Assembly (NCBI RefSeq): GCF_000295955.2
Contig: NZ_ALXE01000051.1
Coordinates: forward strand, 1 to 64,000
Origin: Pantoea sp. A4
Lineage (GTDB): Bacteria; Pseudomonadota; Gammaproteobacteria; Enterobacterales; Enterobacteriaceae
Direction: 5' to 3'
DNA: 64,000 bases
Position numbers and translations under genes: made by a program. The first letter of the stretch is position 1. Each line of letters starts with the position of its first letter. Under the pieces are notes generated by a model. That model was given only the letters and a program-made list of their open reading frames with translations, was not told the DNA's origin and did not search any database. Shown piece after piece: positions 25,511-34,560 of this stretch.

Positions 25511-26545
25511 ATGAACAGTGCCATTCTTGCAGGTATCTTCTGGCATTTGGTGGGGGCGGCCAGTGCCGCCTGTTTTTATGCCCCTTTTAAACAGGTCAAA
25601 CGCTGGTCATGGGAAACCATGTGGTCGGTGGGCGGTGTCATGTCGTGGCTGATTTTACCCTGGGCGGTCAGTGCCACGCTGTTACCGGATTTTTGGGCCT
25701 ATTACAGCAGCTTTAGTCTTGCGCAGCTGTTACCGGTGTTCCTGTTTGGCGCGATGTGGGGTGTCGGCAATATTAACTACGGTTTGACCATGCGCTACCT
25801 CGGCATGTCGATGGGGATTGGTATTGCCATCGGCGTGACGCTGGTGGTGGGGACGCTGATGACGCCGCTGTTACAGGGGCGTTTTGCCGAGCTGTTTGCT
25901 TCAACCGGCGGACGTTTAACGCTGTTGGGTGTACTGGTCGCCCTGATTGGCGTCGGTATCGTGACCCGTGCCGGGCTGTTAAAAGAGCGCGCGCTGGGGA
26001 TCAACGCGCAGGAGTTTAATCTGAAGAAGGGACTGGTGCTGGCGGTGATCTGCGGCATTTTCTCCGCCGGGATGTCATTTGCCATGGATGCGGCGAAGCC
26101 GATGCATGAGGCGGCTGCGCAATTAGGCATTAATCCGCTGTATGTGGCGCTGCCTAGCTATGTGGTGATCATGGGCGGCGGTGCAGTGGTGAATCTGGCG
26201 TACTGTTTCTTCCGTCTCGCCACCCGACCTGAGCTTTCGGTACGTCAGGACTTCTCCGTGGCTCGTCCGCTGTTGCTGGCCAACGTGGCGTTTGCCGTGC
26301 TGGGTGGCACCATGTGGTATCTGCAGTTCTTCTTCTATGCCTGGGGCCACGCCAAAATCCCGGCGCAGTACGATTTTGTCAGTTGGATGCTGCACATGAG
26401 CCTGTATGTGTTGTGCGGCGGCCTGGTCGGCTTAGTAATGAAAGAGTGGAAAGCGGTGGGACGCCGTCCCGTGGGGGTGCTGTCAATTGGCTGTGTGGTG
26501 ATTATCATCGCGGCCAATATCGTGGGCCTGGGAATGGCGAACTGA
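25511..26545 (+). CDS. rhaT: L-rhamnose/proton symporter RhaT
   Basis: 344-residue inner-membrane protein with about ten helices, the E. coli RhaT length. Typical segments are IFWHLVGAASAACFYAPFK at the start, WGVGNINYGLTMRYLGMSMGIGIAIG, and GGTMWYLQFFFYAWGHAKIP. It imports L-rhamnose with a proton. It is divergent from aldA and convergent with rhaR; a RhaS/CRP-type promoter lies upstream. Confidence 0.97.
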   Translation: MNSAILAGIFWHLVGAASAACFYAPFKQVKRWSWETMWSVGGVMSWLILPWAVSATLLPDFWAYYSSFSLAQLLPVFLFGAMWGVGNINYGLTMRYLGMSMGIGIAIGVTLVVGTLMTPLLQGRFAELFASTGGRLTLLGVLVALIGVGIVTRAGLLKERALGINAQEFNLKKGLVLAVICGIFSAGMSFAMDAAKPMHEAAAQLGINPLYVALPSYVVIMGGGAVVNLAYCFFRLATRPELSVRQDFSVARPLLLANVAFAVLGGTMWYLQFFFYAWGHAKIPAQYDFVSWMLHMSLYVLCGGLVGLVMKEWKAVGRRPVGVLSIGCVVIIIAANIVGLGMAN

Positions 26546-26610
26546 TCGACCTGACAACAGCGTGCCAGCCGCAGGGGCAGAATGCAGGGCTGGCCGATGT
26601 AAAGTGGGTG

Positions 26611-27480
26611 TCAGGTGAGACGGCAAGGCAACCCAGCGGGACGAGCAGAAGCGATAAACTGCTGCCGCCAGGCGCTGGGTGTCAGGCCGGTTTCGCGCAT
26701 AAACACCGCAGAGAAGTAGTTGCTGTCATCAAAGCCGCAGCGGGCGGCGATTTCACTGATCAAACACTCTCGCGTCCGCAGCAGATACTTCGCTTGGCAC
26801 AGTTGCAGTTGACGCAGATAATGGCTGGGTGTCATCCCGGTATGCTGGCGAAACAGCTGTTTCAGCGCACGCTCGCTGAGTTGATTCTGCTGACAAAAAC
26901 CCGTCAGATCGAAAGGGCGGTCAATTGACCCCTGGAGTGCCGACATCAGCAAATCCAGCTGCTCGCCTTCGGGCAGTGCCCAGGGGCGGTCGGCGGCGTA
27001 GACGTGGCGGCGTAAAATCAGCGCCAACTGCAAAAACAGTGCCTCCGCGAGCTGAATGGAGAGAGGATCATTCTTACGGCATTCCCGCTCTAACTGGGTG
27101 ACAACCCCACGCGCTAACGCCAGCCCGCGCGTGGTGAGACGCCAGCACACCGGGCTTTCCGCTGTGCGCGCCGGGATCAGTTGCGCCCAGTCAATGCCGA
27201 GGGAAAACCGGTCACGGCAGTAGAGGATATTATCCAGTACCAGATCGTGCACGCTGTCGTAGCTGTGGCAGTCATCATCCTGGATAAAAAACACATCCCC
27301 ACAGGTGACCAGCCATGGACGGTCGTTATGCACATGTAAGCCGTTTCCGCGCCAGACAATAACAATTTCGCTGAACGTGTGGCGATGTGCCGGAAAAGAG
27401 GGCTGAGGCAGGCGCTCAGCCACCGTGACCGGCAGCGTATCACCAGGAAAATAATCCTCACGCTGTAGGATCAGCGACAT
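26611..27480 (-). CDS. rhaR: Rhamnose operon activator RhaR
   Basis: 289-residue AraC-family regulator. The N-terminal cupin sugar-binding domain (about 15-150) includes EIVIVWRGNGLHVHNDRPW. The C-terminal double helix-turn-helix (about 180-280) includes DLTGFCQQNQLSERALKQLF and ISEIAARCGFDDSNYFSAVF. In E. coli RhaR with L-rhamnose activates rhaSR. It is the second gene of rhaSR, 11 bp after rhaS. A few extra C-terminal residues distinguish it from E. coli RhaR (282). Confidence 0.94.
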   Translation of the reverse strand: MSLILQREDYFPGDTLPVTVAERLPQPSFPAHRHTFSEIVIVWRGNGLHVHNDRPWLVTCGDVFFIQDDDCHSYDSVHDLVLDNILYCRDRFSLGIDWAQLIPARTAESPVCWRLTTRGLALARGVVTQLERECRKNDPLSIQLAEALFLQLALILRRHVYAADRPWALPEGEQLDLLMSALQGSIDRPFDLTGFCQQNQLSERALKQLFRQHTGMTPSHYLRQLQLCQAKYLLRTRECLISEIAARCGFDDSNYFSAVFMRETGLTPSAWRQQFIASARPAGLPCRLT

Positions 27481-27491
27481 TCACAGGCTCC

Positions 27492-28304
27492 TTATGCCAT
27501 TTGCTGACGCTCGGTGCGCGGTGCGCAACCAAATTCGCGGCGAAACAGGGTCGAAAAATGATTACTGTCGCCAAAACCGCAGTGAAAAGCGATATCCGTG
27601 ATACGCATTTCACTGTGGCGCAGCAGATGACGCGCTTGTAACAGGCGTAAACGATTCAAATACCGTTGTGGGGTATGGCCGGTCTGCTGTTTCATCTGGC
27701 GGTGCAGCGTGCGCAGCGACAGAGAAAAACGGTCAGCCAGCACCTCCCAACAGACCTCCTCACTGTAATGTTCAGTCAACCACTCCAGCAAGCGATGCAG
27801 ACGCGCTTCCTGATCTTCCCCGTGCAAATTGCGAGCTGCATCACGCAGCAGCAGGAGCAACTGCAAAAAAAGCTGTTCCTGCTGCGCCTGGCGCTCAAGT
27901 GACCAGCTGCCGTCCGGCTTCATCGCTGCCACCAGCGCCAGTCCTTGCTGCATCACACGTTGATTGATACGCCACTGTGCGCTGGCGTCGCTGTCAGGCA
28001 GCAGATCCTGTAGCCCGGAGAGAAAGCGGAAAGCATTCGGCCCGCGATACAACACATTGGTCAGACAGAGGTTGCTGGTTTGCTCATATAAGTGCCGGTC
28101 GTGGTCACGAATAAAGCAGACCGAGCCTGCGCTCAACGTCTGCGGCTGGCCGTTGAAAACGTGGATGCCAGAACCCTGTTCAACCAGCACGATCTCGCAA
28201 AAATCATGGTGATGCTCAGGAAAAGCCTGTTGGGGGACACGGGGTTCCACCGCAATGGAAAAATTACCTGCCGGGAAAAAATCCGCGCTATGTAATACGG
28301 TCAT
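27492..28304 (-). CDS. rhaS: Rhamnose catabolic activator RhaS
   Basis: 270-residue AraC-family activator of rhaBAD and rhaT. Start at 28304 (MTVLHSADFFPAGN) from homology to E. coli RhaS; an upstream in-frame start would add eight unsupported residues. It has a cupin domain (about 10-140, EIVLVEQGSGIHVFNGQP) and a double helix-turn-helix (about 165-265) ending CGFGDSNHFSTLFRREFG. It is divergent from rhaB. Its predicted inverted half-sites are visible in front of both rhaB and rhaT. Confidence 0.95.
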   Translation of the reverse strand: MTVLHSADFFPAGNFSIAVEPRVPQQAFPEHHHDFCEIVLVEQGSGIHVFNGQPQTLSAGSVCFIRDHDRHLYEQTSNLCLTNVLYRGPNAFRFLSGLQDLLPDSDASAQWRINQRVMQQGLALVAAMKPDGSWSLERQAQQEQLFLQLLLLLRDAARNLHGEDQEARLHRLLEWLTEHYSEEVCWEVLADRFSLSLRTLHRQMKQQTGHTPQRYLNRLRLLQARHLLRHSEMRITDIAFHCGFGDSNHFSTLFRREFGCAPRTERQQMA

Positions 28305-28471
28305 GATTGCCTCCATGGTGATTAACACCTGTGTAACCGAGTCTAAACAACGGCCTGTGGGCTGACCTTGAAAATTTCACCGTAAAACGCAGGAAAGCTG
28401 CGCGTAATTCAAGAATTTCGCCTGGGCTGTTAAAACTGCGGTGGCAGTCACATCCTCGATCTTCCTCAGTT

Positions 28472-28566
28472 TGTGATCTGTTTCACGAACACCTTTGTGC
28501 ATCTGCCACGCGTAAATGGCGTCTGGCAGATAGCGGAAGGTGGCCGGTGGCCGCGCTCCGTAGGCT
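28472..28566 (+). promoter_or_regulatory. rhaBAD promoter: CRP site, RhaS inverted half-sites, -10
   Basis: CRP site TGTGA-TCTGTT-TCACG (28472-28487, centre 28479.5). RhaS half-site 2 ACCTTTGTGCATCTGCC (28491-28507) and half-site 1 (28525-28541), whose complement is ACCTTCCGCTATCTGCC: 12 of 17 positions identical, inverted, 17 bp apart. The -10 TAGGCT (28561-28566) follows half-site 1 after 19 bp, as in E. coli rhaB. The implied start is near 28573. Confidence 0.85.
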
Positions 28567-28596
28567 AACCCCATGACTACAGAGGGTGAAGCCGTT

Positions 28597-30078
28597 ATGA
28601 GTACGCGCAATATCGTGGCGATTGATTTAGGTGCTTCCAGCGGGCGAGTGATGCTGGCGCAATGGCAGCCGGCGGAGCAGCGCATGGTGCTGCGTGAAGT
28701 TAGACGTTTTGTGAATCAGCGACGCTATCAGGCCGGTTATGACTGCTGGGATCTGGACAGCCTGGAAGACGAAATTCGGGCAGGTCTGGCGCAGCTGGAA
28801 ACCGAAGGCGTGGCCATCGACAGCATTGGCATTGACACCTGGGGCGTGGATTTGGTGCTGCTGGATGCACAAGGTGAACGCGTGGGTGCCGCCGTAAGCT
28901 ATCGCGATCCGCGCACACAGGGTGTGATGCAGCAGGCGATACAGCAATGGGGAGTTGCGGCCCTGTATCGTAAAACCGGCATTCAGTTTCTACCGTTCAA
29001 CACGTTATATCAGCTGCGTGCACTGCATCAGCAGCAGCCAGACTGGGTAGCGCAGGTGAAACATGCGCTGCTGATACCCGACTATTTCCACTATCGTCTG
29101 ACCGGCAACCTTCACTGGGAATACACCAACGCCACCACCACACAACTGCTCAACCTCCACAGTGGCGAGTGGGACAGAGAGTTACTGGCGTGGGCGGGCG
29201 TTAATGCCAGTTGGTTTGGCAACATCCAGCCACCGGGTCAGACGGTTGGCCACTGGCGTAGCCCGCAGGGACGTGACGTGCCGGTGATTGCCGTCGCCAC
29301 GCACGATACCGCCAGCGCGGTTCTGGCGACGCCCCTTGAGCATGACCATGCGGCGTATCTCTGCTCAGGAACCTGGTCACTGATGGGCTTTGAAAGTCTC
29401 CAGCCTTACACCGATGCCGCCGCACTGCGCGCCAACGTGACCAACGAAGGCGGGGCGGAGGGGTATCGCGTACTGAAAAACATCATGGGACTGTGGCTGT
29501 TACAGCGCGTGTGTACCGAACTGGCGATTGATGATCTGCCCGCGCTGGTGAGTGAGGCGCAGCAACAGCCTGCCTGTCGTTGGCTGATCAATCCCAACGC
29601 GAGCCGTTTTATCAACCCCGACAACATGGTCGCTGAAATTCAGAACGCCTGTGCCGAACAGGGGATGCCGGTGCCACAGTCAGCAGCCGCGCTGGCACGC
29701 TGTATTTTTGACAGCCTGGCGCTGCTCTACCGTCACACCTTACAGGAACTGGGGCAGTTACGCGGCGCGGCCTTCAGCCAACTGCATGTGGTAGGAGGGG
29801 GGTGTCAGAACCGTTTTCTCAATCAACTGACCGCCGATGCCTGTGGCGTGCCGGTGCTGGCAGGTCCCGTTGAGGCTTCCACGCTGGGCAATGTCGGCTG
29901 TCAACTGATGGCCGTCGCCGCTCTGGCCGATGTGCCCGCGTTACGCCAGGCCATTCGGCAAAACTTTCCGTTAGAAACCTTTACCCCACAATCGGGCAGC
30001 ACCTTTGATGCCTGCCAGGTGCGCTTTGCAGCACTGTGCCAACCCATGAAGGAACTCGCTTATGACAAAGCTGATTGA
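28597..30078 (+). CDS. rhaB: L-rhamnulokinase
   Basis: 493-residue FGGY-family sugar kinase that phosphorylates L-rhamnulose at C1. The ATG at 28597 is used because the homologous N-terminus (NIVAIDLGASSGRVML) follows directly and AGAGGG lies 10 nt upstream. The in-frame ATG at 28573 coincides with the predicted transcription start, so it cannot serve. Also seen are IGIDTWGVDLVLLD, the SSGTW-equivalent CSGTWSLMGFE, and VVGGGCQNRFLNQLTADA. The 3' end overlaps rhaA by 17 bp. Confidence 0.96.
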   Translation: MSTRNIVAIDLGASSGRVMLAQWQPAEQRMVLREVRRFVNQRRYQAGYDCWDLDSLEDEIRAGLAQLETEGVAIDSIGIDTWGVDLVLLDAQGERVGAAVSYRDPRTQGVMQQAIQQWGVAALYRKTGIQFLPFNTLYQLRALHQQQPDWVAQVKHALLIPDYFHYRLTGNLHWEYTNATTTQLLNLHSGEWDRELLAWAGVNASWFGNIQPPGQTVGHWRSPQGRDVPVIAVATHDTASAVLATPLEHDHAAYLCSGTWSLMGFESLQPYTDAAALRANVTNEGGAEGYRVLKNIMGLWLLQRVCTELAIDDLPALVSEAQQQPACRWLINPNASRFINPDNMVAEIQNACAEQGMPVPQSAAALARCIFDSLALLYRHTLQELGQLRGAAFSQLHVVGGGCQNRFLNQLTADACGVPVLAGPVEASTLGNVGCQLMAVAALADVPALRQAIRQNFPLETFTPQSGSTFDACQVRFAALCQPMKELAYDKAD

Positions 30079-31318
30079 ACAGGCTTATGAACTGGCGCGC
30101 GAGCGCTTTGCCGCCGTTGGCGTTGATACCGAACAGGCGCTGGCGCGTCTGGATACCCTTCCCGTCTCGATGCACTGCTGGCAGGGGGATGACGTGCGTG
30201 GGTTTGAAAACCCGCAGGGAGCTTTAACCGGCGGGATTCAGGCGACCGGCAACTACCCAGGAAGAGCGCGTAACGCAACCGAACTGCGTGCCGATCTGGA
30301 TAAAGCCATGTCACTGATCCCCGGCCCTAAGCGCCTTAACCTGCATGCCATCTACCTGGAAAGCGATCGCCCGGTGGCGCGGGATGCCATCGAACCCCAG
30401 CATTTTGCTCACTGGGTCGAGTGGGCAAAGCAGCATCAGTTGGGGCTGGATTTCAATCCCACCTGTTTCTCTCATCCCCTAAGTGAAGACGGGTTTACCC
30501 TGGCACACCGTGATAAGGCTATTCGCCAGTTCTGGATCGACCACTGCAAAGCCAGTCGTCATATCTCGGCCTCTTTTGGCAAGCAGTTGGGCTCCCCCTC
30601 CGTCATGAATGTCTGGGTGCCTGATGGTATGAAAGATCTCACCGTCGATCGCTTTGCGCCACGTCAGCGATTAATGACAGCGCTGGATGACATCTTCAGT
30701 GAAAAACTGGATCCGCACCATCATCTGGATGCGGTAGAGAGCAAGCTGTTTGGTATTGGTGCGGAGAGTTACACCGTGGGATCGGGCGAGTTTTGCCTTG
30801 GCTATGCCACCAGCCGCCAGGTGGGACTGACGCTGGACGCGGGACATTTCCATCCTACTGAAGTGATCTCCGACAAAATCTCAGCTGCCGCGTTGTATGT
30901 GCCGCGTTTGCTGCTGCACGTTAGCCGCCCGGTACGCTGGGACAGCGACCATGTGGTGCTGCTGGATGATGAAACCCAGGCGATTGCCCATGAAATCGTA
31001 CGTCAGCAGCTGTTCGACAAAGTGCACATCGGTCTCGACTTCTTCGATGCTTCGATCAATCGCATCGCGGCCTGGGTTATTGGCACGCGCAACGCGAAAA
31101 AAGCACTGCTGCGCGCCCTGCTGGAGCCGACAGATCAGCTGCGCCAGCTGGAAAATCGGGCGGATTACACCTCACGCCTGGCCCTGCTGGAAGAGCAAAA
31201 ATCGCTGCCGTGGCAGGCGGTGTGGGAATCCTGGTGCTTGCGTAATGATGTCCCGGCGGACGCCCGCTGGCTGAACGAAGTACACCACTATCAACAACAT
31301 ATTCTGAGCCAACGTTAA
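30062..31318 (+). CDS. rhaA: L-rhamnose isomerase
   Basis: 418-residue cytoplasmic isomerase (E. coli 419) converting L-rhamnose to L-rhamnulose. Metal- and substrate-binding segments are conserved: LPVSMHCWQGDDV, LDFNPTCFSHP, AVESKLFGIGAESYTVGS, LDAGHFHPTEVISDK, LLLHVSRPVRWDSDHVV, IGLDFFDASINRIAAWVIG. The start overlaps the rhaB end by 17 bp, so translation is probably coupled. Confidence 0.97.
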   Translation: MTKLIEQAYELARERFAAVGVDTEQALARLDTLPVSMHCWQGDDVRGFENPQGALTGGIQATGNYPGRARNATELRADLDKAMSLIPGPKRLNLHAIYLESDRPVARDAIEPQHFAHWVEWAKQHQLGLDFNPTCFSHPLSEDGFTLAHRDKAIRQFWIDHCKASRHISASFGKQLGSPSVMNVWVPDGMKDLTVDRFAPRQRLMTALDDIFSEKLDPHHHLDAVESKLFGIGAESYTVGSGEFCLGYATSRQVGLTLDAGHFHPTEVISDKISAAALYVPRLLLHVSRPVRWDSDHVVLLDDETQAIAHEIVRQQLFDKVHIGLDFFDASINRIAAWVIGTRNAKKALLRALLEPTDQLRQLENRADYTSRLALLEEQKSLPWQAVWESWCLRNDVPADARWLNEVHHYQQHILSQR

Positions 31319-31327
31319 GGACATATT

Positions 31328-32170
31328 ATGCACGCAATTCTTTCTTCCTGGTTTGTGCAGGGAATGGTCAAGGCCACCAGCGATATGTGGCTGAAAGGCT
31401 GGGATGAGCGCAACGGGGGTAACATCAGTCTGCGCCTGCTGGACGAAGAGGTTCAGCCGTTCTCGGCGGATTTCTACGACGAACCGCGCTGCGTTGAACT
31501 GTCTCAACCGGCCCCCGCCCTGGCCAACTGCTGGTTTCTGGTGACCGGGTCGGGCAAATTCTTCCGTAATGTGCAGTGCGATCCGGCGGACAGCCTGGTG
31601 CTGTTACAGGTGGACGATCGTGGGCTGTCCTACAAAATCCATTGGGGATTAAGCAATGGCGGCCTGCCGACCTCAGAGCTGGCTTCACACTTCCAGTCGC
31701 ACAGCGTGCGTAAAGTGAACTCACAGGGGCAGGATCGGGTGATTATGCACTGCCATGCAACCCACTTTATGGCCCTGAGTTATGTGGTGGAGTTGGATTC
31801 CGCGCGCTTTACGCGTTTGCTGTGGGAGGGCAGTACCGAATGTCTGGTGGTGTTCCCGGATGGCGTCGGCATTCTGCCGTGGATGGTGCCGGGCACCGAC
31901 GAAATTGGTCGCGCCACGGCAGAAAAAATGGCGCAGCACAGCCTGGTAATGTGGCCGTTCCACGGCATTTTTGCCGCAGGACCGACGCTGGATGAAACCT
32001 TTGGCCTGATTGATACAGCGGAGAAATCCTCGCAGGTGATCGTCAACGTGCTGGCGATGGGGGGAATCCGTCAGAGCATTACCACTGAACAGTTGATTGC
32101 ACTCGGCAAACGTTTTGGCGTACAGCCGTGGCAGGCAGCCATTGATGTCGGGCCAGCCCGTGTTGCGTAA
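31328..32170 (+). CDS. rhaD: Rhamnulose-1-phosphate aldolase
   Basis: 280-residue class II zinc aldolase that splits L-rhamnulose 1-phosphate into dihydroxyacetone phosphate and L-lactaldehyde. Zinc ligands are in VIMHCHATHF (two His) and the later WPFHGIFAAG; the active-site Glu lies near GWDERNGGNISLR. It begins 9 bp after rhaA. Its lactaldehyde product is the substrate of AldA encoded 6 kb away. Confidence 0.97.
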   Translation: MHAILSSWFVQGMVKATSDMWLKGWDERNGGNISLRLLDEEVQPFSADFYDEPRCVELSQPAPALANCWFLVTGSGKFFRNVQCDPADSLVLLQVDDRGLSYKIHWGLSNGGLPTSELASHFQSHSVRKVNSQGQDRVIMHCHATHFMALSYVVELDSARFTRLLWEGSTECLVVFPDGVGILPWMVPGTDEIGRATAEKMAQHSLVMWPFHGIFAAGPTLDETFGLIDTAEKSSQVIVNVLAMGGIRQSITTEQLIALGKRFGVQPWQAAIDVGPARVA

Positions 32171-32474
32171 GGCGTTTGTGATGCAGGTCAACCCGGACTG
32201 CCATGATGAGTACGCGCGTCGGCATAACCCCATCTGGCCGGAGCTGGCGCAAACGTTAAAAAACCACGGGGCGCACCACTACGCAATCTGGCTGGATGCC
32301 CAGCGTAACCTGCTGTTTGCCACGGTGGAGATTGAGTCGGAAGCGCGTTGGCAGGCGATTGCGGCAACGGAAGTGTGCCAGCGATGGTGGGCTTCGATGG
32401 CCGCGTTAATGCCCTCAAATGCGGATAACAGCCCGCAAAGCCGCGAGTTGACGCAGGTGTTTTGGCTGGAATAG
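32160..32474 (+). CDS. rhaM: L-rhamnose mutarotase
   Basis: 104-residue enzyme, exactly the E. coli length, interconverting alpha and beta L-rhamnose. The start is GTG at 32160 (LRKAFVMQVNPD follows); the first codons overlap the rhaD end by 11 bp. Conserved features include the His of RRHNPIWPEL, HGAHHYAIWLD, and VCQRWW. An ATG at 32145 is a possible alternative start adding five residues. Last gene of the operon, followed by a strong terminator. Confidence 0.94.
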   Translation: MLRKAFVMQVNPDCHDEYARRHNPIWPELAQTLKNHGAHHYAIWLDAQRNLLFATVEIESEARWQAIAATEVCQRWWASMAALMPSNADNSPQSRELTQVFWLE

Positions 32475-32490
32475 CCACAGCGTTCCCATG

Positions 32491-32520
32491 AAAAAAGCAC
32501 CCATGTGGGTGCTTTTTTTT
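32491..32520. terminator. Strong bidirectional terminator, rhaM/sotB
   Basis: Stem AAAAAAGCACCCA/TGGGTGCTTTTTT closing on a 2 bp TG centre, followed by additional T. The A-run on the left serves sotB, the T-run on the right serves rhaM. Confidence 0.93.
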
Positions 32521-32535
32521 GCGCGGGTCAAAGGC

Positions 32536-33720
32536 TTAACCGTTGGTACGCAGCTGCGGGTAGCGGCGGAAACTCCACGCACACCAGAGCAGTGCCACCA
32601 GCGCAATCGCTGATCCGACATAACCCACTTCGGTCATGTCCAGATGCTCGCTCACCTGGTTGCCCAACAGTGCGCCCGCGCCGATGCCGATATTATAAAT
32701 CCCGGACATCAGTGACATCGCTACGTCCGTGGCATCGGGAGCCAGTGACAGCACGCGGACCTGCATGGCAAGGTTGATCATCATCATCGCCATACCCCAG
32801 AAAATGCACAGGGCAATAATCGCCGCCGGGTGCACGGCAGCAAAGAACAACAGCCCCATACTCAACATGACAATGGTCAGGGTGCCGGTCAGCAACAAGG
32901 TCGGGAATTTGTTACCTAACGAGCTGAACAGCACGCTACCGATGATCCCCGCAGAGCCAAACAGCAGCAACAGCAGGGTGGTAAAGTTTTCACCACTGTT
33001 CGCCACCATCTGCATAAACGGTTCAATGTAGCTGTAGGCGGTGTAGTGGCCGGTCACGATCAGCGTGACGAGCAGATACATGCTCACCAGCGCCGGGCGG
33101 CGGAACAGCAGCGGCACACTGCTCAACGAACCGGTATGTTCACTCGGCAAGCGCGGCAGAATTTTGATGGCCATCACCAGCAGCACCAGCGCAGAGACGC
33201 CAATCATGCCAAAGGTGGTGCGCCAGCCAAGATACTGTCCAACCAGACGGCCAATGGGCACACCCAATACCATTGCCAGCGCGGTGCCGGTTGCCAGCAT
33301 ACTCAAGGCCTGGGTCTTTTTCCCGGCCGGGGCGACGCGAATCGCTAATGAGGCGGTAATTGACCAGAACACCGCATGGGAGAGCGCAATACCAATACGT
33401 GACAGCACCAGCGAAGAGAAGCTCCACGCCACACTGGACAGCACATGGCTGGCAATAAACACCAGGAACAGAATGCTCAGCAGCAAACGACGTTCCACGT
33501 TGCGCGTCAGCAGCATCATGGGCAGGGAGAGCAGCGCCACTACCCACGCATAGATCGTCAGCATAATGCCGACGTCTGCGGTTTTCATCGAAAAGCTGCT
33601 GGCGATATCAGACAACAGGCCAACAGGGACAAATTCGGTGGTATTAAATACAAAAGCGGCTACAGCCAGCAGTAAAACTCGTAGCCATGCCGTCTTACGG
33701 GATACAGTAGTTGGTTGCAT
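32536..33720 (-). CDS. sotB: Sugar efflux transporter SotB
   Basis: 394-residue twelve-helix major facilitator matching E. coli SotB/YdeA (396), which exports arabinose and IPTG-type sugars. Helix 1 has FVFNTTEFVPVGLLSDIA, typical of the DHA1 drug/sugar efflux group. It is convergent with the rhamnose operon; a role in limiting rhamnose overload is conceivable but not shown by sequence. Confidence 0.92.
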   Translation of the reverse strand: MQPTTVSRKTAWLRVLLLAVAAFVFNTTEFVPVGLLSDIASSFSMKTADVGIMLTIYAWVVALLSLPMMLLTRNVERRLLLSILFLVFIASHVLSSVAWSFSSLVLSRIGIALSHAVFWSITASLAIRVAPAGKKTQALSMLATGTALAMVLGVPIGRLVGQYLGWRTTFGMIGVSALVLLVMAIKILPRLPSEHTGSLSSVPLLFRRPALVSMYLLVTLIVTGHYTAYSYIEPFMQMVANSGENFTTLLLLLFGSAGIIGSVLFSSLGNKFPTLLLTGTLTIVMLSMGLLFFAAVHPAAIIALCIFWGMAMMMINLAMQVRVLSLAPDATDVAMSLMSGIYNIGIGAGALLGNQVSEHLDMTEVGYVGSAIALVALLWCAWSFRRYPQLRTNG

Positions 33721-33857
33721 GAAGTTCAGGTTCGCCAGGAAGAAATTCGATGCCGAAGCACGGTGTTAGAGTGACAACGATCACAAAACGCGCTTATTGT
33801 GGACGATATTTCCGGGTATGCAAACCCTAAAACCGCAATTTATACCTGAATATTTTT

Positions 33858-33880
33858 TATCGCCCCAGAGCGGGGCGATA
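33858..33880. other. Hairpin downstream of cybB
   Basis: TATCGCCCC-AGAGC-GGGGCGATA, a perfect 9 bp stem. In the cybB transcript it is followed by an A-run rather than a T-run, so it is not a standard terminator. It may stabilise the mRNA end. Confidence 0.45.
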
Positions 33881-33891
33881 GCTGTAGGTTA

Positions 33892-34434
33892 TTACCCTTT
33901 ACGTTTAGATGGCATCATTCGTAACAACACATTATCTTTCATAACATAGTGATGGAATAACGCGGCGGCAGCATGTAAACCAATCAGCCAGTATCCGGCC
34001 GTGGCAAGGGTTTCATGCCAACTTACCAGGTTATCCACTAATTCAAAATTCGGCTCACTGGCAACCGGCATTTGAATGCCGAACAGCCACCAATCGCGTC
34101 CGCGTAAATAGCGTGAAGTCAGCCCCAACACCGGCAGGATAATAAACAGCAGGTAAATGGCTAAGTGGGTCAGGTGTGCCATACCGGTTTGCCAGGCGGG
34201 GGGCTTAGGCTCGATGGCTGGTGTGCGGTGACGCAGGCGTTGCACCAGACGCAGTAACATCAACACCAGCACCGTGGTGCCCGCGCTGAAATGGGTAATA
34301 ATCAACGTAAACCCGAGTGTAGAACCACGTTGGGCAAAACCACGAAATTCCATGGTGCAATACGCCACAACAACCAGTAAAAATGTCAACCAATGTAAAG
34401 CTATCTGTGAGCTGGCATATTTATTCGTGCGCAT
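33892..34434 (-). CDS. cybB: Cytochrome b561
   Basis: 180-residue four-helix di-heme inner-membrane cytochrome; the E. coli enzyme is a superoxide:ubiquinone oxidoreductase. Start at 34434 (MRTNKYASSQIALHWLTF) by homology; upstream in-frame starts would add unmatched residues. Heme ligand histidines are seen at IALHW (helix 1), in helix 2 (IITHFSAG), in SWHETLA, and in LIGLHAAAALFHHYV. It stands alone on the minus strand. Confidence 0.95.
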   Translation of the reverse strand: MRTNKYASSQIALHWLTFLLVVVAYCTMEFRGFAQRGSTLGFTLIITHFSAGTTVLVLMLLRLVQRLRHRTPAIEPKPPAWQTGMAHLTHLAIYLLFIILPVLGLTSRYLRGRDWWLFGIQMPVASEPNFELVDNLVSWHETLATAGYWLIGLHAAAALFHHYVMKDNVLLRMMPSKRKG

Positions 34435-34560
34435 GGTGATAATTTCCAGAGTATTGTTTGCGCCTAAGATAGCGCATCGCAAAATGCAAACTTAACAAAC
34501 TGATGCAGAATGACTCAGTAAATTTAAAATGAATGCTAAAAGATAAATCTTAATAAAACC

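Noticed and set aside
28573..28596. Upstream in-frame ATG for rhaB
   Set aside because: It coincides with the transcription start expected from the RhaS/-10 spacing; the homologous N-terminus begins at 28597.
33858..33880. Rho-independent terminator of cybB
   Set aside because: Strong stem, but followed by A-run rather than T-run in the cybB transcript.
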